Position numbers and translations under genes: made by a program
Shown: one piece after another, positions 6,006 through 7,100 of the stretch
Numbering within the stretch: position 1 is the first letter of the stretch
How the letters are laid out: each line of letters begins with the position of its first letter
Notes under the pieces: generated by a model
The model's database searches: none
What the model was told of the DNA's origin: nothing
Seen by the model: the letters and a program-made list of their open reading frames with translations, nothing else
DNA from: Alectryocaccomicrobium faecavium
GTDB lineage: Bacteria; Bacillota; Clostridia; Christensenellales; Aristaeellaceae
Assembly (NCBI GenBank): GCA_018713425.1
Contig: DVOT01000152.1
Span: forward strand, 1 to 7,100
Direction of reading: 5' to 3'
Length of the DNA stretch: 7,100 nt

Positions 6006-6027
6006 CCTTTTTCCCGAAGGGAAAAGG
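6006..6027. repeat. Hairpin CCTTTTTCCC-GAA-GGGAAAAGG inside the fold-back element
   Basis: CCTTTTTCCC (6006-6015) and GGGAAAAGG (6019-6027) pair around a GAA loop with one bulged T. It lies inside the element rather than at a gene end, so I treat it as part of the repeat, not as a terminator. Confidence 0.6.
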
Positions 6028-6148
6028 GGCGCACGAAGCGCGCGCCCTGTGGGCGAAACAGCGCGAAGTAAGCCCAGTGAAGCAGGGAGCATCTCAAGCG
6101 AGTCCCGTGAGCGCAGAGAGGCGACCATGCTGAACTGAGGAACGGTGG

Positions 6149-6163
6149 CACGGCGTAGCCGTG
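6149..6163. repeat. Hairpin CACGGC-GTA-GCCGTG inside the fold-back element
   Basis: A perfect six-base-pair stem, CACGGC (6149-6154) and GCCGTG (6158-6163), with a GTA loop and followed by ACGGAGGG. Short GC-rich palindromes of the form CACGGC-N3/4-GCCGTG recur in intergenic repeats of gut Firmicutes (from memory). A partial copy (GGTAGCACGGCG) stands at 5771-5782, beside the left end of the element. Confidence 0.6.
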
Positions 6164-6270
6164 ACGGAGGGATCGGCGCGCTATCGTCGCGAATCAACTG
6201 AGGGGTTTGCCCAACCGCTGCGCGGCAAAACTCCATCAAGCAATTTCAACCACGCAAGGAGGTTTTTTTC

Positions 6271-6960
6271 ATGGCCATTTTATCCTGCGAAGCGCTTTCC
6301 AAGACGTACGCCTCGGGCGAAACCGCGGTGCACGCGGTGCAAGAGATCAGCCTTGCCTTTGAGCAGGGCAGTTTCACGGCGATCACGGGGCCGAGCGGCT
6401 CGGGCAAATCCACGCTTTTGCACATGCTGGGCGCGCTGGAATACCCCACGGGCGGCAAAGTCTTTTTCCAAAATGCCGACCTGTTCGCCTACAACGACAA
6501 CCAGCTTTCGGTGCTGCGCCGCCGCCGGTTCGGCTTTGTGTTCCAGGCATACAACCTGGTGCGCGAGCTGACGGGTTACGAGAACATCCTGCTGCCCGTG
6601 ATGCTCGATAAGCGCGCGCCGGACGAGGCCTACATCGGCCATCTGATCGACATGCTGGAAATCCGCGACCGCGTGGACCACCTGCCCAGCGCGCTTTCCG
6701 GCGGCCAGCAGCAGCGCATTTCCATCGCCCGCGCGCTGGCCAACAAGCCCGCCATACTCTTTGCCGACGAGCCCACCGGCAATCTGGACGCCAAGACCGG
6801 CCGCGAAGTGCTTTCGCTGCTGCGGCAGGTGGGGCACGAGTTCGGCATCACGCTGATCCTGGTCACGCACGATCTGGCCATCGCGGAGCAGGCCGACCGC
6901 ATCCTTTCCCTGGTGGACGGCAAAGTGGTGCGCGACACCAAAGAGGCGGCGGGAAAATGA
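6271..6960 (+). CDS. ABC transporter ATP-binding protein, LolD/MacB family
   Basis: ATG 6271 follows AAGGAGG (6256-6262) by eight bases, giving a 229-residue protein, the usual length for this family. Motifs in order: Walker A GPSGSGKST (40-48), Q-loop FQAYNL with Q92, signature LSGGQQQR (142-149), Walker B ILFADEP (162-168) followed by TGNLD (169-173), and switch histidine in VTHD (H200). The GPSGSGKSTLLH, FQ.YNL and ADEPTGNLD combination marks the MacB/LolD/BceA group, whose partners are FtsX-type permeases that act by mechanotransmission on extracytoplasmic substrates or serve in peptide-antibiotic defence. The partner is encoded immediately downstream with ATGA overlap. The fold-back element lies directly upstream, leaving only about 60 bases for a promoter; none is obvious. 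The substrate cannot be told from sequence. Confidence 0.95.
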   Translation: MAILSCEALSKTYASGETAVHAVQEISLAFEQGSFTAITGPSGSGKSTLLHMLGALEYPTGGKVFFQNADLFAYNDNQLSVLRRRRFGFVFQAYNLVRELTGYENILLPVMLDKRAPDEAYIGHLIDMLEIRDRVDHLPSALSGGQQQRISIARALANKPAILFADEPTGNLDAKTGREVLSLLRQVGHEFGITLILVTHDLAIAEQADRILSLVDGKVVRDTKEAAGK

Positions 6961-7100
6961 CCCGCCTCACCATGACGCGCATGGCGCTGGGCAGCCTGCG
7001 CGGGCAGAAGAAGCGCTATTTTTCCCTCGCCTCGGGCATTTTTCTGGCCGTGTTCTTCGCCACGGCGCTCGTGCTCGCCTCCGCGAGCCTGGGAAAGACC
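6957..7100 (+). CDS. N-terminus of an FtsX/MacB-type ABC permease (3' end outside window)
   Basis: ATG 6957 overlaps the ATPase stop as ATGA, and the frame stays open for 48 codons to the window edge. The product begins MTRLTMTRMALGSLRGQKKR, a basic cytoplasmic N-terminus, then a hydrophobic helix at about residues 22-42. This layout (short amphipathic N-terminus, L-GSLR-(N/Q)KKR, first helix) is standard for FtsX-type permeases coupled to MacB/BceA-like ATPases. A later in-frame ATG (6972) is possible, but translational coupling favours 6957. With the ATPase it forms a second, intact ABC module downstream of the truncated permease. Confidence 0.85.
   Translation, partial: MTRLTMTRMALGSLRGQKKRYFSLASGIFLAVFFATALVLASASLGKT

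Larger units (their letters stand above)
5783..6211. repeat. Non-coding fold-back (MITE-like) interspersed element, about 430 bases
   Basis: The gap 5713-6270 holds no credible gene. Most of it is a nested inverted repeat. GGCAACCCCTCAGT (5794-5807) matches the reverse complement of 6197-6211 apart from one inserted base. CCTCAGTTCGGCAT (5827-5840) matches the reverse complement of 6127-6140 at 13 of 14 positions. CTCCTTGCCTCACTGGACT (5877-5895) matches the reverse complement of 6071-6089 at 16 of 19. GGAGCCTTTTGG (5953-5964) matches the reverse complement of 5996-6007 at 11 of 12. The pairs are collinear and nested, so a transcript of either strand could fold into one long imperfect hairpin. 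There is no transposase; the form fits a non-autonomous element of the kind found in many copies in gut Clostridia. No clear target-site duplication was seen. Confidence 0.6.

Noticed and set aside
5766..6239. Several open frames on both strands in the gap between the ABC genes
   Set aside because: They run through the inverted-repeat element, lack ribosome binding sites, and give Ala/Ser/Arg-rich products with no protein-like pattern.

Overview
The window looks like DNA from a Gram-positive, Clostridia-type bacterium, probably a gut anaerobe. The grounds are strong AGGAGG-type ribosome binding sites, Firmicute-style ABC modules, and an intergenic repeat carrying CCCCTCAGTCGGC and CCCCTTACACAGGGG words of a kind I associate with gut Clostridia (from memory, not searched). 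Two compositions meet here. Bases 1 to about 3670 have moderate GC; about 4118 to 7100 is clearly GC-rich. The segment between them is a patchwork of gene fragments, which suggests rearrangement or horizontal transfer.

Left part. The first 117 bases are the C-terminal tail of what is probably an extracellular solute-binding protein. Next comes a compact five-gene operon on the + strand: a small secreted, cysteine-free, tyrosine-rich protein (221-619), two six-helix ABC membrane proteins (696-1526 and 1539-2333), a cognate ATPase whose Q-loop glutamine is replaced by glutamate (2333-2989), and a membrane-anchored extracytoplasmic protein of unknown function (2982-3683). A strong hairpin separates the peptide gene from the transporter genes; the last three genes overlap or nearly abut. 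The layout resembles loci for bacteriocin-like peptides with a dedicated export or immunity transporter, but no member matches a family I can name with certainty. This is the best candidate for an undescribed system.

Middle part (about 3670-4126). In order: a minus-strand remnant of a histidine kinase ATP-binding domain, the 3' half of a tRNA-Lys(CTT) gene with its CCA end, a strong rho-independent terminator, and an extended -10 promoter with a near-perfect Shine-Dalgarno site but no start codon at the right distance. A run of nine C residues follows, after which the GC-rich DNA begins in the middle of a permease gene.

Right part. A MacB/FtsX-type ABC permease lacking about its first half (to 5712) is followed by a roughly 430-base gene-free fold-back repeat (5783-6211) with at least three nested inverted-repeat pairs. 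Then comes a second FtsX-type ABC system: a complete LolD/MacB-like ATPase (6271-6960), translationally coupled by ATGA to a permease that runs off the end of the window (from 6957).
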